Source: Halichoerus grypus (taxonomy: Eukaryota > Chordata > Mammalia > Carnivora > Phocidae). Taken from it: a stretch of DNA of 64,000 nucleotides. The DNA is taken from positions 127,838,131 through 127,902,130 of the forward strand of contig NC_135714.1 of the NCBI RefSeq assembly GCF_964656455.1, read 5' to 3'. The notes below the pieces were generated by a model, which saw only the letters and a program-made list of their open reading frames with translations, was not told where the DNA came from and did not search any database. Numbering within the stretch: the stretch's first letter is position 1; each line of letters starts with the position of its first letter. The translations under genes and the position numbers were made by a program. This document shows positions 12,470 through 24,000 of the stretch, in pieces.

Positions 12470-13330
12470 ACTCCTTTCTAAACTGGTTAAGGAACAATCC
12501 AATATTGAACCTAAATATATTTGCTTGACATGAATACCAGGAAATCTCATTGGGTTTAATTAAAATCTGTTTTTAAATTTAAATGACTCAAAATTACACG
12601 TATTTTTTGTTCCCAAGTGGATACATAAACAGATGAATATTATATATTATGTGGTAACTATAATCTAATATTTAATATATATTAAAGAAACAGATTTTTA
12701 CGTGTGATTTCTAATTATCAAGATCCATAAATTGCTGGCAGCTTGACAATGGAAACTGGTTAAGCAGTACTGTAGATGTCTATATACTCGAAGAAGAAAT
12801 CATTTTATTTTTTTTTCTGATTTTGCTCTATTAAGAAAAATATGGACATGTATTATATGTAAGCGCAAAGAACATATTTACTAAAAATGTTTGATATTAT
12901 AATTGTTACAGTGTATTTTTAAAGTTGATATCCTTGGATCAAATTCAAGGAATGTTTGTTCTCATATAGATGTTTAGCTTACGGAAGATAATGCAACCGA
13001 TTTGTCAGTGCAGCGTGAGCAGAAGGTACATATATCATACACACAGGACTCACTTTTCTTTCTAATCTCACAAACTTTAATCAAGTTCTGGAATTAATAC
13101 CACTGATATCTTAGATCATGCTTCCATTCACACTGAAGTGAAGATTGGGAATATGTTTAAAAAATAGATCCAAGTTACAGACTTAATATACACTTCTTGA
13201 GATAAGAACTTTGAGAAATGAATTCCAATTTTAATTCAAATGTAAACTCTAAGATCAGCATTTCACAGCTGTCTGGGTGGGACACATGCAAAGGCTCCCA
13301 GTAAAATGCCTCTGACTTCAACAGAGCCTA
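12470..13330. other. AT-rich single-copy DNA
   Basis: No gene, SINE or LINE match seen. Confidence 0.45.
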
Positions 13331-13825
13331 TAATAGGATTTTCGGGAGGACTGCTGTCCTCCTTGTGCTCTTGATAAAACCTTGACTCCTTTCTCACATC
13401 CCCTACCCCCAACATCCTTGGCCTCCTAAATACAAGCCACTAAAGAAAACAATCCCCAAACACAGACTACCATTAGAAAGAATTACCACCTTCTATAAAA
13501 GACCCTCAGAACTAGTCTTCTCACTCTCTTTGCTGTTGACCTTAATCTCCACAGACCCTCACTCTTTCATCCTTCCTTAAATCACCTCCCCAAACTCTTC
13601 ACTGTACCCTAAGAAACCCCAGATCTTTCATCAGCTAAAGTGATATTCTAGCTATGTTCTCACTCTAACCACCCTTATTTTTCTAAGGGCACAACTTCTT
13701 CAACACCTCTCTGAAAGGGTAACTATTCTTCTCTTCTACCCTTTCCATACTCCAGGGCTACGATAAAGTCAAATTATTCCTTTATCCTTATTGACACTTC
13801 TCAACTATTTCTCTTTTCTCTTAAC

Positions 13826-13844
13826 AAAAAAAAAAAAAAAAAAG
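13826..13844. repeat. Poly-A tract
   Basis: About 18 A residues inside L2-like sequence; no flanking SINE body. Confidence 0.85.
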
Positions 13845-14142
13845 AGGGGGGTATATTTTTTACAGCAAATTATCATTTCATAGTCCAAGCACTTCCACAC
13901 TTTCCCAGACTATGATTATTTAACCTTTTTCCTCACTCCTCAAAACTCAGTACTTCCCATCCCATCCTCAAGTGAAGAACTCACTTCTAATTTCACTGGA
14001 AAAAAAAAAAATAGTAGTAATCCTTCCATCTACCAATCATCCTGTGTCTGTGCCCATGCCCCTGTCTTCCTTCTAGGACAATGGATAAGCTTTCCTTGCT
14101 GTCTAAGGGATTCCTCCTACTTGACTGAAATGTGAGTAACAT

Positions 14143-14380
14143 GGGGCACCTGGGTGGCTCAGTCAGTTAAGCATCTGACTCTTGGTTTCAGCTCAGGTCA
14201 TGATCTCAGGGTAGTGGGATAGAGCCCCGCTTTGGGTTCCATGCTCAGCTGGGAGTCTGCTTGAGATTCTCCTTCTACCTCTGCCCCTCCCCACCCGATT
14301 CGCATGCACGAGAGTGCATGCTCTATCTCTCTCTAAAATAAATAAATAAATAAATAAATCCTTAAAAAATTTAAAAAAAA
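14143..14380 (+). mobile_element. Can-SINE
   Basis: GGGGCACCTGGGTGGCTCAG head, CT-rich tail region, (AAAT)n. TSD TGAGTAACAT at 14133-14142 and 14388-14397. Confidence 0.96.
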
Positions 14381-14759
14381 AGAACTATGAGTAACATATT
14401 TCACACACTCCTGGTTTCCCACCTTGCTGTTTATTTCCACTTCCTTTGCTGGGTACTCCTCTTCTTGCCCTCTAAATGTTGGCAACCTCCAGGACTTAGT
14501 CCTTGGATTTTTTTTTCCACCTACATTTATTTCTTAGATGATCTTATCTAAGTCAATGATTGTAAATAAAATTGATATGTTGTTCAATACAGTAGCCACT
14601 TGCCAACTGTAGCTGCTTAGCCTTGAAATGTGGCTAGTCCAAATTCTAAAATATACACTGGATTTGGGGGATTAGTATGAAAAAAACTATAAAATACAAT
14701 TTCAGATTGGCTATTTTCGATATATTAGGTTAAATAAATCTATTAAAATTAACTTTCCA

Positions 14760-14958
14760 GGGCACCTGGGTGGCTCAGATGGTTAAGCGTCTGCCTTCAG
14801 CTCAGGTCATGATCCCAGGGTCCTGGGATTGAGTCCCGCATCGGCCTTCCTGCTCAGCAGGGAGTCTGCTTCTCTCTCTCTCTATCCCTCTGCCCTTCCC
14901 CCCCACTCATTCTCTCTCTCTCTTTCTCTCAAATAAATAAAATCTTTTTAAGAATTTA
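14760..14958 (+). mobile_element. Can-SINE
   Basis: GGCACCTGGGTGGCTCAG head and AAATAAATAAAATCTTTTTA tail, with an approximate TSD ATTAACTTTCC / ATTAATTTTCC. Inserted into the DNA-transposon remnant. Confidence 0.95.
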
Positions 14959-14989
14959 AATTAAATTAAATTAATTTTCCTGTTTCTTT

Positions 14990-15098
14990 TAAGTTTGTTT
15001 GTTTGTTTGCTTATTTATTTAATCTCTATACCCAATGTGGGGCTTGAACTCACAACCCCAAGATCAAGAGTCACATGCTCAAGGGGTCAGATGCCCCT
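14990..15098 (-). mobile_element. Short tRNA-form Can-SINE, minus orientation
   Basis: Complement reads GGGGCATCTGACCCCTTGAG, then GTGAGTTCAAGCCCC (B box) and an (AAATAAAT/CAAA)n tail without the CT-rich part. TSD CTGTTTCTTTT on both sides. The tail is a short TTTG run at 14995-15009. Confidence 0.85.
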
Positions 15099-15514
15099 TG
15101 ACTGTTTCTTTTTAATTTTTAATGTGGCCACTAGAACATTCTCAATCACACCTGTGGTTCATATTATATTTATATTAGACAACATTGATCTGTACCTGAA
15201 TGACTTCAACCTTTCTTTCCTTTGAGCCCACACTTACATTACACAGTACCTATTTGACACTTTCATTTTTGTATAATTGGCACATTAAACATAATGTGTC
15301 CAAATCTCAACTCTAGGTTTCTGCCCATTGAAAACTATATGTTCCTCTCCTCCCTGTCTCAGAAAATGGCAATTCCTATCTTCCAGTTCATCAGGTCTAA
15401 AGTCTAAGAATCATCCTTCCTTGACTCTTTCTTTCCCTCACACTCCACACCCAGTCTTTCAGCAAGTACTGACAACTCACTATCAAAATATTTTTAAGAG
15501 AGTATTTTAAGGAA

Positions 15515-15792
15515 GAAAGAAAACAAGAAGGAAAGGGCTAATCTAAGAATCCTTTTTGAGTTGACCATCACTCCAAGAAACTGTTTGGGACATTCTGAGA
15601 AGCTTTACAAACTGTAACTGAGACCCTTCTGCCCAGGGAAAGAAAGGAAGAAACAGTGATCCATTGACTCTTATCCTCCCTTCCTGGTGGCTCATGTGTC
15701 AGTGTTGAGCCCATTCCTATTGGTGTCCCAAGCCAGGAAGGCATCAGGGAAGCCTGGAGAAGGCAGCAGCCTCTACATCAGAAGCTGGAATA
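15515..15792. other. Single-copy noncoding DNA
   Basis: No gene or repeat recognised. Confidence 0.4.
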
Positions 15793-15806
15793 AGAAGTGA
15801 GTCTGA

Positions 15807-16209
15807 CACTGGGGAGGGTATGTGTTCTGGTAAGCACTGTGAATTGTGCAAGACTGTTGAATCTCAGATCTGTACCTCTGAAACAAATAATGCAATATAT
15901 GTTAAGAAAGAAAAAAAGAAGAAGAAGAATGTAGCAGGAGGGGAAGAATGAAGGGGGGGAAATCGGAGGGGGAGAAGAACCATGAGAGACGATGGACTCT
16001 GAAAAACAAACTGAGGGTTCTAGAGGGGAGGGGGATGGGAGGATGGGTTAGCCTGGTGATGGGTATTGAGGAGGGCACGTTCTGAATGGAGCACTGGGTG
16101 TTATGCACAAACAATGAATCATGGAACACTATATCTAAAACTAATGATGTAATGTATGGTGATTAACATAACAATAAAAAAATTAAAACAGAAAAAAAAA
16201 AAAAAAAAA
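15807..16209 (+). mobile_element. Truncated L1, 3'UTR only
   Basis: Carnivore L1 3'UTR with GTACCTCTGAAACAAATAAT, an internal A-rich stretch, GAACCATGAGAGACGATGG, GGTGATGGGTATTGAGGAGG, GGAGCACTGGGTGTTATGC and TGGTGATTAACATAACAATA, then poly-A. A perfect 14-bp TSD AGAAGTGAGTCTGA lies at 15793-15806 and 16210-16223. About 400 bp survive; no reverse-transcriptase region. Confidence 0.95.
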
Positions 16210-16539
16210 AGAAGTGAGTCTGAGAGGATTTCAAGTGGTGTATGAAAGGTATTTGCCACAACTCTCAGAACAGTCCATGAGCATCTCTTCCCAACTCGCA
16301 TAATCAGTGATGTAACATTGGTAGCTTGAAATTGGCTACTTTAGAGTATTTACACCATGGAAACTGGCAAAGCTATAAATCAGGCTTCCTCCCTCTTGCC
16401 CACCATAGCCAGTTATTAAACATTTGCTAGCACCGCACTGACTACGAGTTCTGTTTCTCAGAGAGCTACAGTTTACCCCTCTCCTGCTCCTTCTCAGAAC
16501 TGCAGCCACATTAGTTCTTTTTGTACTTCTTTGAAATCA

Positions 16540-16880
16540 CTTCTGTGCTTCCCTCCTTTGGGCCACTGCAGATGGTTTTCCCATGGCCTAGAACTCCAAG
16601 CAGGAATTACTTCTTGACCGAGTAATTCCTCTATATCTTTCATAGCTTACAATTGTCATTGCCTCTGGAAAGCCTTTGCTGACCCCCAGTCCAGGTCCCA
16701 TTCATTTGTCATCTACTTTTAACTGCATATAAGTGATTATTTAATTGATACCTGTTTCTCCAGCTAGACTACAAGTTCCATGAGGGAGCAAATCATCACC
16801 ATTTTTCTCACTTTTGCATTCCGCATACTGAGTTTGTACATTTACTGAGTATCTCAACAAAAATTTTTCAATCAACAGTT
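16540..16880 (+). repeat. L2 3' fragment
   Basis: AAGCCTTTGCTGACCCCCAG, CTAGACTACAAGTTCCATGA and TTTACTGAGTATCTCAAC follow the L2 3' end. Confidence 0.75.
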
Positions 16881-16884
16881 ATTA

Positions 16885-18540
16885 AAAGCACTTCTACCAT
16901 TCTCCCATGAGTGGAATTGCAATTGTTTTAAGAGTATTAGAAGAGTCCTTATACTTGAAAATGGTGGGGGGGGACCATGTTGAGAGGAGAACACAAGACA
17001 TTTTTTGAATGGGCATCACTTCCAGCTATAATCCATTGATATAAACCCCCAGTCACATAGCTCTACCTAACTATGAGGGACATGAGAAAGGTACGTTAGC
17101 CAAGTGCCCAAGAAGAAAGGATATAGTAATAAGTTTGATAAACTAGCCAGTCTCTGCCACAGTCAGCCCTTTTGGACATCAAATATCGATCCATTTTTAT
17201 TTCCTGACAAATCACACTCTTCCTCTCCCCAAAGGAGGACCTAAAATTCAACCAAAGTACACATCCAGCTCAGAGTCCAGGATCTCTGGCTGTTTGCAGT
17301 CTTCCCCATCAGGTCCAGGTGCGGCTCCTTCTGGCCGGGTAATAACGTGTACCAAACATAAAAATTATTTCCACCTTTCCCCAGAAGCACACAACATCCA
17401 GTAGTGGGGCAGGTACAGGATAACCTCAGGAAAAACTCCCTTAGTGAAAGGAAAAAAGAGAAGACACATAGCAATCACCATACCAAAGAAGTTATAGAAT
17501 CTGCTGGGGAGTCACTGAGAAGCCCCTTACCCTGGAGGTGGGGAAGCTCTTTGAGTATACAGTGATTCTGTTCTGGGAGTAAACTCCCATATTCATTTTT
17601 TTAGTGGCCCCTGGATCCACTCTGGGAAGTTTTTTTCCTGTTTGTTGGCCACATCTTGCTATTATCCTCCTTTGGAACTGTACAGCTTTTGTGGATCACT
17701 TCCAAATAAAGCCACCATATTTTACTTTTGAATATTCAATTCAACCAAGGTTCATGGTTTCATTGGCAATAAAAGTCTCTAAAATATTTGGTAGATTTTT
17801 TAATCTATTTTCTCCTAATTAATTCTTCATGCCAATAACCACATTCAATGTTTTTTTTTTTTTAAGCATAGCTTTAAAATTTCTTTTTATCTTCACTTCT
17901 TCACCCCTTGCCTTAGTCTTTCAACTTAGTGAGTGCCTGGAGGTGATCTGAGATAATGGGCTGGGTTAGGAAGGACATACCCTTAATCTGATTTTTGCTG
18001 CGTTGGTAAGTCTTAAGACATTTGCTCAAAACCAAGGACCCAGATACCTGGTATGACTATGCCCTTTCATTTCTGCTTGCAAACCAGCCAATGCTTTTGT
18101 TAGTTCATCTCTTTTTTATAACTTCCCAAAGGCAGCCAAAACCACCAACATATTTCAATAATGCTATTTCCCAACTTCATCGCCTAGAACAACAAAGCTC
18201 AGTAGGTACGTGGTCTAGATTCCAACTGGTTTCTGGTGGCAGTTTTACCATTACGTAAGATGCATCTCCAACCCTTTAATATGCCATATCTGTTTCCATG
18301 CTGCCACTTAGGACAAACTACTATGCCAATGAATCCCACAGCTCTTTCCCTGTGTCTTATGTTCCATCCATTGTTGACCAAATCTAGATAACTCTACCTC
18401 TCAAATATCTCTAAAATCTCTCCCCTCTGTTCTGTCCCCAGGGTTGCTACCTTAATTCAAGTCATCCTTTCTCATATAAATTAGTCCCCTCATTGGTAGA
18501 CTCTGTGCCTCCAAAAGTCATCACACCTCATCTCTGCTCC
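16885..18540. other. Single-copy noncoding DNA
   Basis: No gene. A nine-G run is at about 16966-16974. Open frames at 17241-17474 and 17604-17822 have no splice flanks or recognisable domains. Confidence 0.45.
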
Positions 18541-18549
18541 CAGAAATGT

Positions 18550-18985
18550 TCTAAAATGCCAATGCAATCACTGCAACTTCTCATTAAAACATCTGGATGG
18601 TTCCCATTGCTTTAAGGCTAAAATTCAAAGTTCTCCAATATCTAATCTCATCTCTAATTACTCTTCAATCCTCATTTCAGTTATGAAAAATCATTTTAGC
18701 TCCTGCAAATATACCACTATCACTTTCTCAGATATCCATTATCATGTAGAGGTTAGACCATTGGACTAGATAGAACTTTTCTTCTTTCTTGAGTAAACTT
18801 ATTCATCCTTCAAAATGTACCAAAGACTCTAAATCTCCTAGGAAGTAGGAGTAAAGCTTGTTTTTATTACACTATGGGTCACACTATAATTACATATATC
18901 AAGTTTAAACTTCTTGAGGACAAACAGTATATCTTTTGTCTCTATACATCTCACATCATAAGTAAATATTGGTTGAAAAAATGCA
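18550..18985 (+). repeat. L2 fragment
   Basis: CTTCTCATTAAAACATCTGG, TAAGGCTAAAATTCAAAG, then ATTCATCCTTCAAAATGTAC and TTCTTGAGGACAAACAGTAT match the L2 order. Confidence 0.65.
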
Positions 18986-18989
18986 TGAC

Positions 18990-19260
18990 CCCCACAATTA
19001 TGGCATAGCGATGACCCCCAACATCAATCTTCAATCTTCACCTGTCTCTCTCTCTTAACTGCCAGATCTTCAATTCCAACTTCCTGATGACTCTCTCCAT
19101 ATGCTATCTACTTAGCAGATCTAAAACTGAATCCATTATCTTTCCCATCCCCTTCTCCACCTGCCTAAAATCCATTTGTCCTCTGAATTCTGATCTCAAC
19201 TTAATGATGTCTATCTACCCAGTTTTCCAGACTAGGCACTTCAATGTCTTTCTTTAGGAA
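18990..19260 (+). repeat. L2 fragment
   Basis: TCTAAAACTGAATCCATTAT and TTTCCCATCCCCTTCTCCAC match the L2 coding end. Confidence 0.55.
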
Positions 19261-19489
19261 TTCTTTGGTCAAGTGAATTGCTGATAGGTTAAAAACAGCA
19301 AGCAGAGTTCTTTTCTGCAGCATTTCATACAGCTTTCAATATATTAATGCTCAATATGAATCTCAACCAGTAAATGCATTTTCTTAAACTTACCTAACTA
19401 GAGATCCCTTTTGCTGAGATGAATCCCTCAGAACTAGTGTTCAGAAGACTACACTTTGAGAAATGCTGCTGTAAATCCCTCTCCACCTT

Positions 19490-20195
19490 CTTCCCTGCCC
19501 TCAGCTTGAAGTCACCAGTGGCTTTCTATTATACACAGGTGCAAATCCTCGGCCTGCTATTATATTCTCTTCTAAATCTAGCCTCGCTCACCTTCCTAAC
19601 CTCACTTCTTATCACATCTCTCCTTTCCCAAAACGCATCACATTCTTTCTTCCTTCAGAGCTTTAATATTTTTCTCCCATGGCTCAAAATGGCCTCTTCT
19701 TTTCCGACCCTACATTTAACAAACTTCTCCTTAAAACCCCTTCCTAATGAGATCTCTTCTTTTTTTTTTAATTTTTTTAAAGATTTTATTTATTCATTTG
19801 AGACAAAGAGATACAGAGAGAGAGCACAAGCAGGGGGAGAGGCAGAGGCAGAGGGAGAGGGAGAAAAAGACTCCCCGATGATCTGGGGGCCCGATGAGGG
19901 GCTCGATTCCAGGACCTGAAGATCATGACCTGGAGATGCTTAACCATCTGAGCCACCCAGGCACCCCTACTGAGATCTCTTCTGAGAAACTTTCATTCTG
20001 GCACTTGGTTGGTTACGCTTCAGTGTCTCCATAATGCTTTGCACTTACCTCTAGTACAGCAATTGTCACAATTGGTGATAAGAAATTACCCAGGCATTCA
20101 TCCCCACCATTACTCTATGAGCCCTTTAATCTTTGTCTCTCCAGCTTCTAACATAGTGCCCGCCATAGAGCAGGCACTCATTGAATGAAAAAAAT
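19490..20195 (+). repeat. L2 3' half, split by a Can-SINE
   Basis: CTCACTTCTTATCACATCTC, CATTCTTTCTTCCTTCAGAG, AAAACCCCTTCCTAATGAGA, then beyond the SINE TCATTCTGGCACTTGG, TATGAGCCCTTTAATC and GGCACTCATTGAATGA. The 166-codon open frame that crosses this L2/SINE junction is not a gene. Confidence 0.75.
19761..19968 (-). mobile_element. Can-SINE, minus orientation
   Basis: Poly-T, AAAGATTTTATTTATTCA, and end GAGCCACCCAGGCACCCC. TSD AATGAGATCTCTTCT / ACTGAGATCTCTTCT. Confidence 0.96.
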
Positions 20196-20358
20196 TCACA
20201 TGAAAGAATAACATAACAAGCAGTAACAAGAGAGGAAAAATGGAGGTGAAGTTATGAAGGCTTAAACAGAAATGTATCTTAGAAGTTACATATTTCAGCC
20301 ATTAGTCTCCAGAAAACAGTATCACTTTGCTTAAATAGACTTCCAGGTTCCATCTTAC

Positions 20359-20429
20359 CAAGTTCCTGATAGAAAGTAAACCTTTACTATAATTTGTCTT
20401 AAAGGAAAATTCTATAGCTTCCAAAAAAT
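20359..20429 (-). CDS. Probable fourth coding exon, 71 nt
   Basis: Minus strand: a 71-nt stretch between AG (in CCCCAAAAAG) and donor TTG|GTAAGATGG. With the base carried from the third exon it reads 24 codons with no stop, starting DFLEAIEFSFK and ending IRNL. The donor is good and the phase fits exactly. The acceptor is poor, because its pyrimidine run is broken by A tracts. If correct, the intron before it is only 395 nt and the product reaches about 153 residues. It could instead be chance open sequence. Confidence 0.45.
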
Positions 20430-20824
20430 CTTTTTGGGGTTTTGGGGGGAACACATTCACAGAAAGCTTGCCTACTCTAACTATCCTGCTCAACAATAGA
20501 ATTCAAAGCCATAAACCTCTCACTGCTTTATTAACTGTGAACTACACAATCTGAGGTCTTATATTAGAAGAAATATCACTCTGTTGGAAGACGTGGCTAA
20601 GCATTTTTGTCCCAATAAATTCCTCATGCCCATTAGCATACTCTCTCCTCTCAATTTCTGGTGGCCCCAGAGTTTAGTAACTCTTTTAATCATGGCTCCC
20701 CATCTTCCACTGCTAAGAATTAAAGTGTGGGCTTTTGTTTCAACAAGGAAATTCCATTAAAAGCACACCAGAAGCAGTTTTGCCTGTCGGTTTAATGAAC
20801 TTCTTTGCTACACCAAAAACTTAC

Positions 20825-21092
20825 CTTTCACAATCAGATCCATAGAGTCCTTGAATTTTTCCTTTACACTAAAAATGTATGGCTCCTTGAAAGAAGTTTG
20901 TTGCGAGGGCTCCTTAAAATGTTCACTTTTGAACAGGTGTTTGGGAAAACAAATACGTTTGTGTGCTGTCCGAAATTCTTGGACCACATCAAGTGTTTCC
21001 TTTTCTTTAATCTCCAAAGGTATGAATTTGCCAGATTTTGGTTTTTGATGTTTATTTTTAAAAACATTTATAGAAGTACCTTGAACTTTATT
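20825..21092 (-). CDS. Third coding exon, 268 nt
   Basis: Minus strand: acceptor TTTTACTCACAG, 268 nt, donor AAAG|GTAAGTTT (strong). It reads 89 codons plus one base, beginning [11 protein letters not shown] and ending KDSMDLIVK. Open frames on the plus strand and in another minus frame overlap it, but only this frame is flanked by splice sites whose phase matches the 23020-23102 exon. The encoded segment is basic, with several Phe-Lys-Glu clusters, and includes two nearby FKEP motifs. No catalytic motif is visible. Confidence 0.8.
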
Positions 21093-24000
21093 CTGTGAGT
21101 AAAACAAAAATAAATTTAATAAAATTTAATATTAATCATATAATAAAATTATACATTTTATTAATAAGTTAATAAAATTATATCCACTAAATGCATTTTA
21201 CAACATACCTTACTATATAAGATATTTACTATAAAACATACGACAGTAATCAGGTAAAGCAGATGCTATCCTTTATAGTTCTCCAAAAGCCCTTAACAAG
21301 AATGAGGGTTATACGCCACTTAAAATAAAAATGTAAATTCTCCAATAGTAATTTTCTCCTCATATGTGATATTTTCAAATGCAACTTTAAAGTCCATTTT
21401 AAAACAGAAGTTTTCAAATAGTAAGCATATAAGAATTTAATAATTTTCAAGCATCTTTTAAGCATTTTCTAACGTCCATAAAATGCTAACACTCTCAAAC
21501 CTCTTTCTGTTGAATATAAGAAATTATAGCTCATACATGGAAATAGGTTCTCAAGAAAAGTATATTAATAATCAGATATGTATTTCAGATCCTTTCAATC
21601 ACTTAATTCCTTCTTACTTTTGACTACCTTGAGTAATAGAAAAATAATACAGCCCCAGGTCTCTGACAGGTAATTATCCAAACCATTACAATTGTTCTAT
21701 TCTAGACATTCTCTTGGCCCATAGATAGAGCTATAGTTCCCTGCCCTCGTCACTCCCCTCCAAAAAAAAGTTGCCAACCCAAGACACCAATAAGGAGGTT
21801 TTAATATGCTAGTACTATGTTCTGCCAAGCAACCAAAGATGGAAGAGTATACTCTTATGATTGGAAAAAATTCTTTAAAAAGTCAAGTACATCTATCTAA
21901 TGTACATCTATCTAACTCTTTAGACTGTGAAGTTTTCATCCCATGTGCCTACTAGTGAAATCAATATAATTTAAAATTATTTTTAATCAGTTAGAGGAAA
22001 AACTTAGTTAAGCAGTGTTAACAATGTTGATTAGAAAATTAAAACCACCTATGACCAGTCTCAGCCTAGAGGACCATTCAAATGAAACACATGTAACAAT
22101 TATAATCCCCCTCCCCTACACTGTAAGCATTGAAAAATATTTAAAATCGTTATCGAAAATTCAGTTTTAAAATAAAAAGTATTGGGGCGCTCAGCAGGGA
22201 GTCTGCTTCTCCCTCTGACCCTACCCCCTCTTGTGCTCGTGCGCTCTCTCTCTTTCTCAAATAAATAAAATCTTTAAAAAAAAATTTTTTTTAAGTATTC
22301 AAAAGGGGATGGTATACTGTGGCACACAGTAAGTCATCTTAAGATCCCCTTTCCTCACCTATCTCCCCAAAGACCCATTTGTCACAATAGCAGCGGTTCC
22401 CCCAAATTTCCCATCTCCTCTGGAGATGCTTTCCTCTAAAATATCATCCTGTGTTGACTCTCCTATCTCTTTGCTGACCCATTCCCTTACACTCCTTCTC
22501 ACCTTCCAAATCTATGCCATTCAGCAAATATTTATTGAGCCAGCCACAAAGTTTGTTGCTGGAGATGCAACAGTCAAAAAGAATCACTGCCCTCAAGGAA
22601 CCATCAGACTGGTAAACGGCTCTTAACGCAAGGTGACATGAAAGAAGATACAGGGAAGCATGTCATGCTGGGGGCACACAGCTCATGGCATATTTCCTAG
22701 TTTAGCTTTATCTAATAGTGTTTAAATACAGATATTTATTTGAGATATGTAATTCAAATATTTCTGTGATAATTCATCAAAACATTAAAAATTGGATTAA
22801 ATGTGCAAATACACATGTAATTAAATAATCTGGATAGCTATAAAAATCTTATTTTTAAATGCAATCTAAAATCAATTTTTATAGCTAGTAAAGATTTCAT
22901 TTGTCTCTTCTATTCAGAATCTATTAGGGTTCATGCAACCATTTGGAACAATCACTGTAGTATACAAAAATAGTTATTAGTTTCCTGAAAAATAAGTTAG
23001 ATAAAGGCAAAGCATTAACCTCATTTATTTTCTCATAATGTTGGGCAATGAGAGTTTTCGCTTCTTGAAAAAAATCTTGCTTGGTGATCTCTAATACAGG
23101 ACCTAAAACAGAAACACAAAATGTTTTATTTTTTAATGTAATTAATGTACTTTCTTAATCACAAATGGCAAAACTATGAGATTAAAATTTGGGCAGTGAT
23201 GATTCTTGCAGAACATTATAAAAGGTAAGTGTTCCAAGTGGAAGTTAACAGTGGATGCAAAAGAAGTTCATGTAATGCTCCTTCAATGTAATATTTTACT
23301 TTAGAAAACATCAGCTTACAAAGGTGAGAGTGATAAGGTAGATTATTCTAATTTATTGAAGTCTAGGGGAACCAATTATAGTACACAAAATTTAAATCCC
23401 CTTCAGCTTTTAAAGTTCTTTAAATATTACTATACAGACACATAACATGACTTGGGCGCAAAAACGACTAACAAATCTAAGTGTGTTTTCTATACCTGAT
23501 GACTAATTCATATGGCTGTATATTTCTTTACAAATATTTACCTTCCAACTAGTTAAAATTATAACTGCAAAATAAACTCAATAGGTTTATTAGGTAGGAA
23601 TAGCAGTGACATAAAAAATACACACCTGGGCGCCTGGGTGGCTCAGTTGGTTAGGCGACTGCCTTCGGCTCAGGTCATGATCCTGGAGTCCCTGGATCGA
23701 GTCCCGCATCGGGCTCCCTGCTCAGCAGGGAGTCTGCTTCTCCCTCTGACCCTCCCCCCTCTCATGTACTTGCTCTCTCTCATTCTCTCTCTCTCAAATA
23801 AATAAATAAAATCTTTAGGAAAAAAAAAAATACACACCTACAAATGGGTAACATTATAATAACTCTTATCCCATTTATATTTTCTTAAGATTCTTACTCT
23901 TTTTATCCCAAGCTATGTATAGAATTCCCTATAGCATAGACTACATCATTCTCATTTAGTCTTGTCTAAGTTTTTCTCCTGATATATTTCCTTCATTATT

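Larger units (their letters stand above)
14575..15185 (-). mobile_element. hAT-like DNA transposon remnant, split by two SINEs
   Basis: CAGTAGCCACTTGCC, GAAATGTGGCTAGTCC, then after the SINEs AATGTGGCCACTAGAACATT and ATTATATTTATATTAGACAA. It matches, in opposite orientation, the element at 30855-31340. The family is a common old mammalian one with a CCACATGTGGCTAGT motif; I do not commit to a name. Confidence 0.65.
13340..15515 (+). repeat. L2-like LINE, broken by later insertions
   Basis: Pieces at 13340-14100, 14400-14545 and 15190-15515 read as one old LINE on the plus strand (GCAACCTCCAGGACTTAGTC, TTAGATGATCTTATCT, later CAGAAAATGGCAATTCC, CTTCCAGTTCATCAGG, CCTTGACTCTTTCTTTCCC). It is interrupted by a DNA-transposon remnant and three SINEs. 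Confidence 0.6.
21093..23019 (-). other. Intron between second and third coding exons
   Basis: AT-rich intron sequence. It holds an internally deleted Can-SINE at 22184-22292 and a degenerate L2 piece near 22500-22690. Otherwise I see nothing; an open minus-strand frame near 21250-21465 has no splice flanks and is not called. Confidence 0.6.

Noticed and set aside
19419..19919. 166-codon plus-strand frame, the longest in the window
   Set aside because: It runs through L2 sequence into a minus-oriented Can-SINE; the repeat junction excludes a real gene.
20805..21098. Plus-strand open frames (97 and 65 codons) over the third exon
   Set aside because: They mirror the minus-strand exon; only the minus frame has splice sites and phase-matched partners.
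21250..21465. Minus-strand 71-codon frame inside intron 2 as an extra exon
   Set aside because: No acceptor/donor pair fits, and the flanking exons already join in phase without it.
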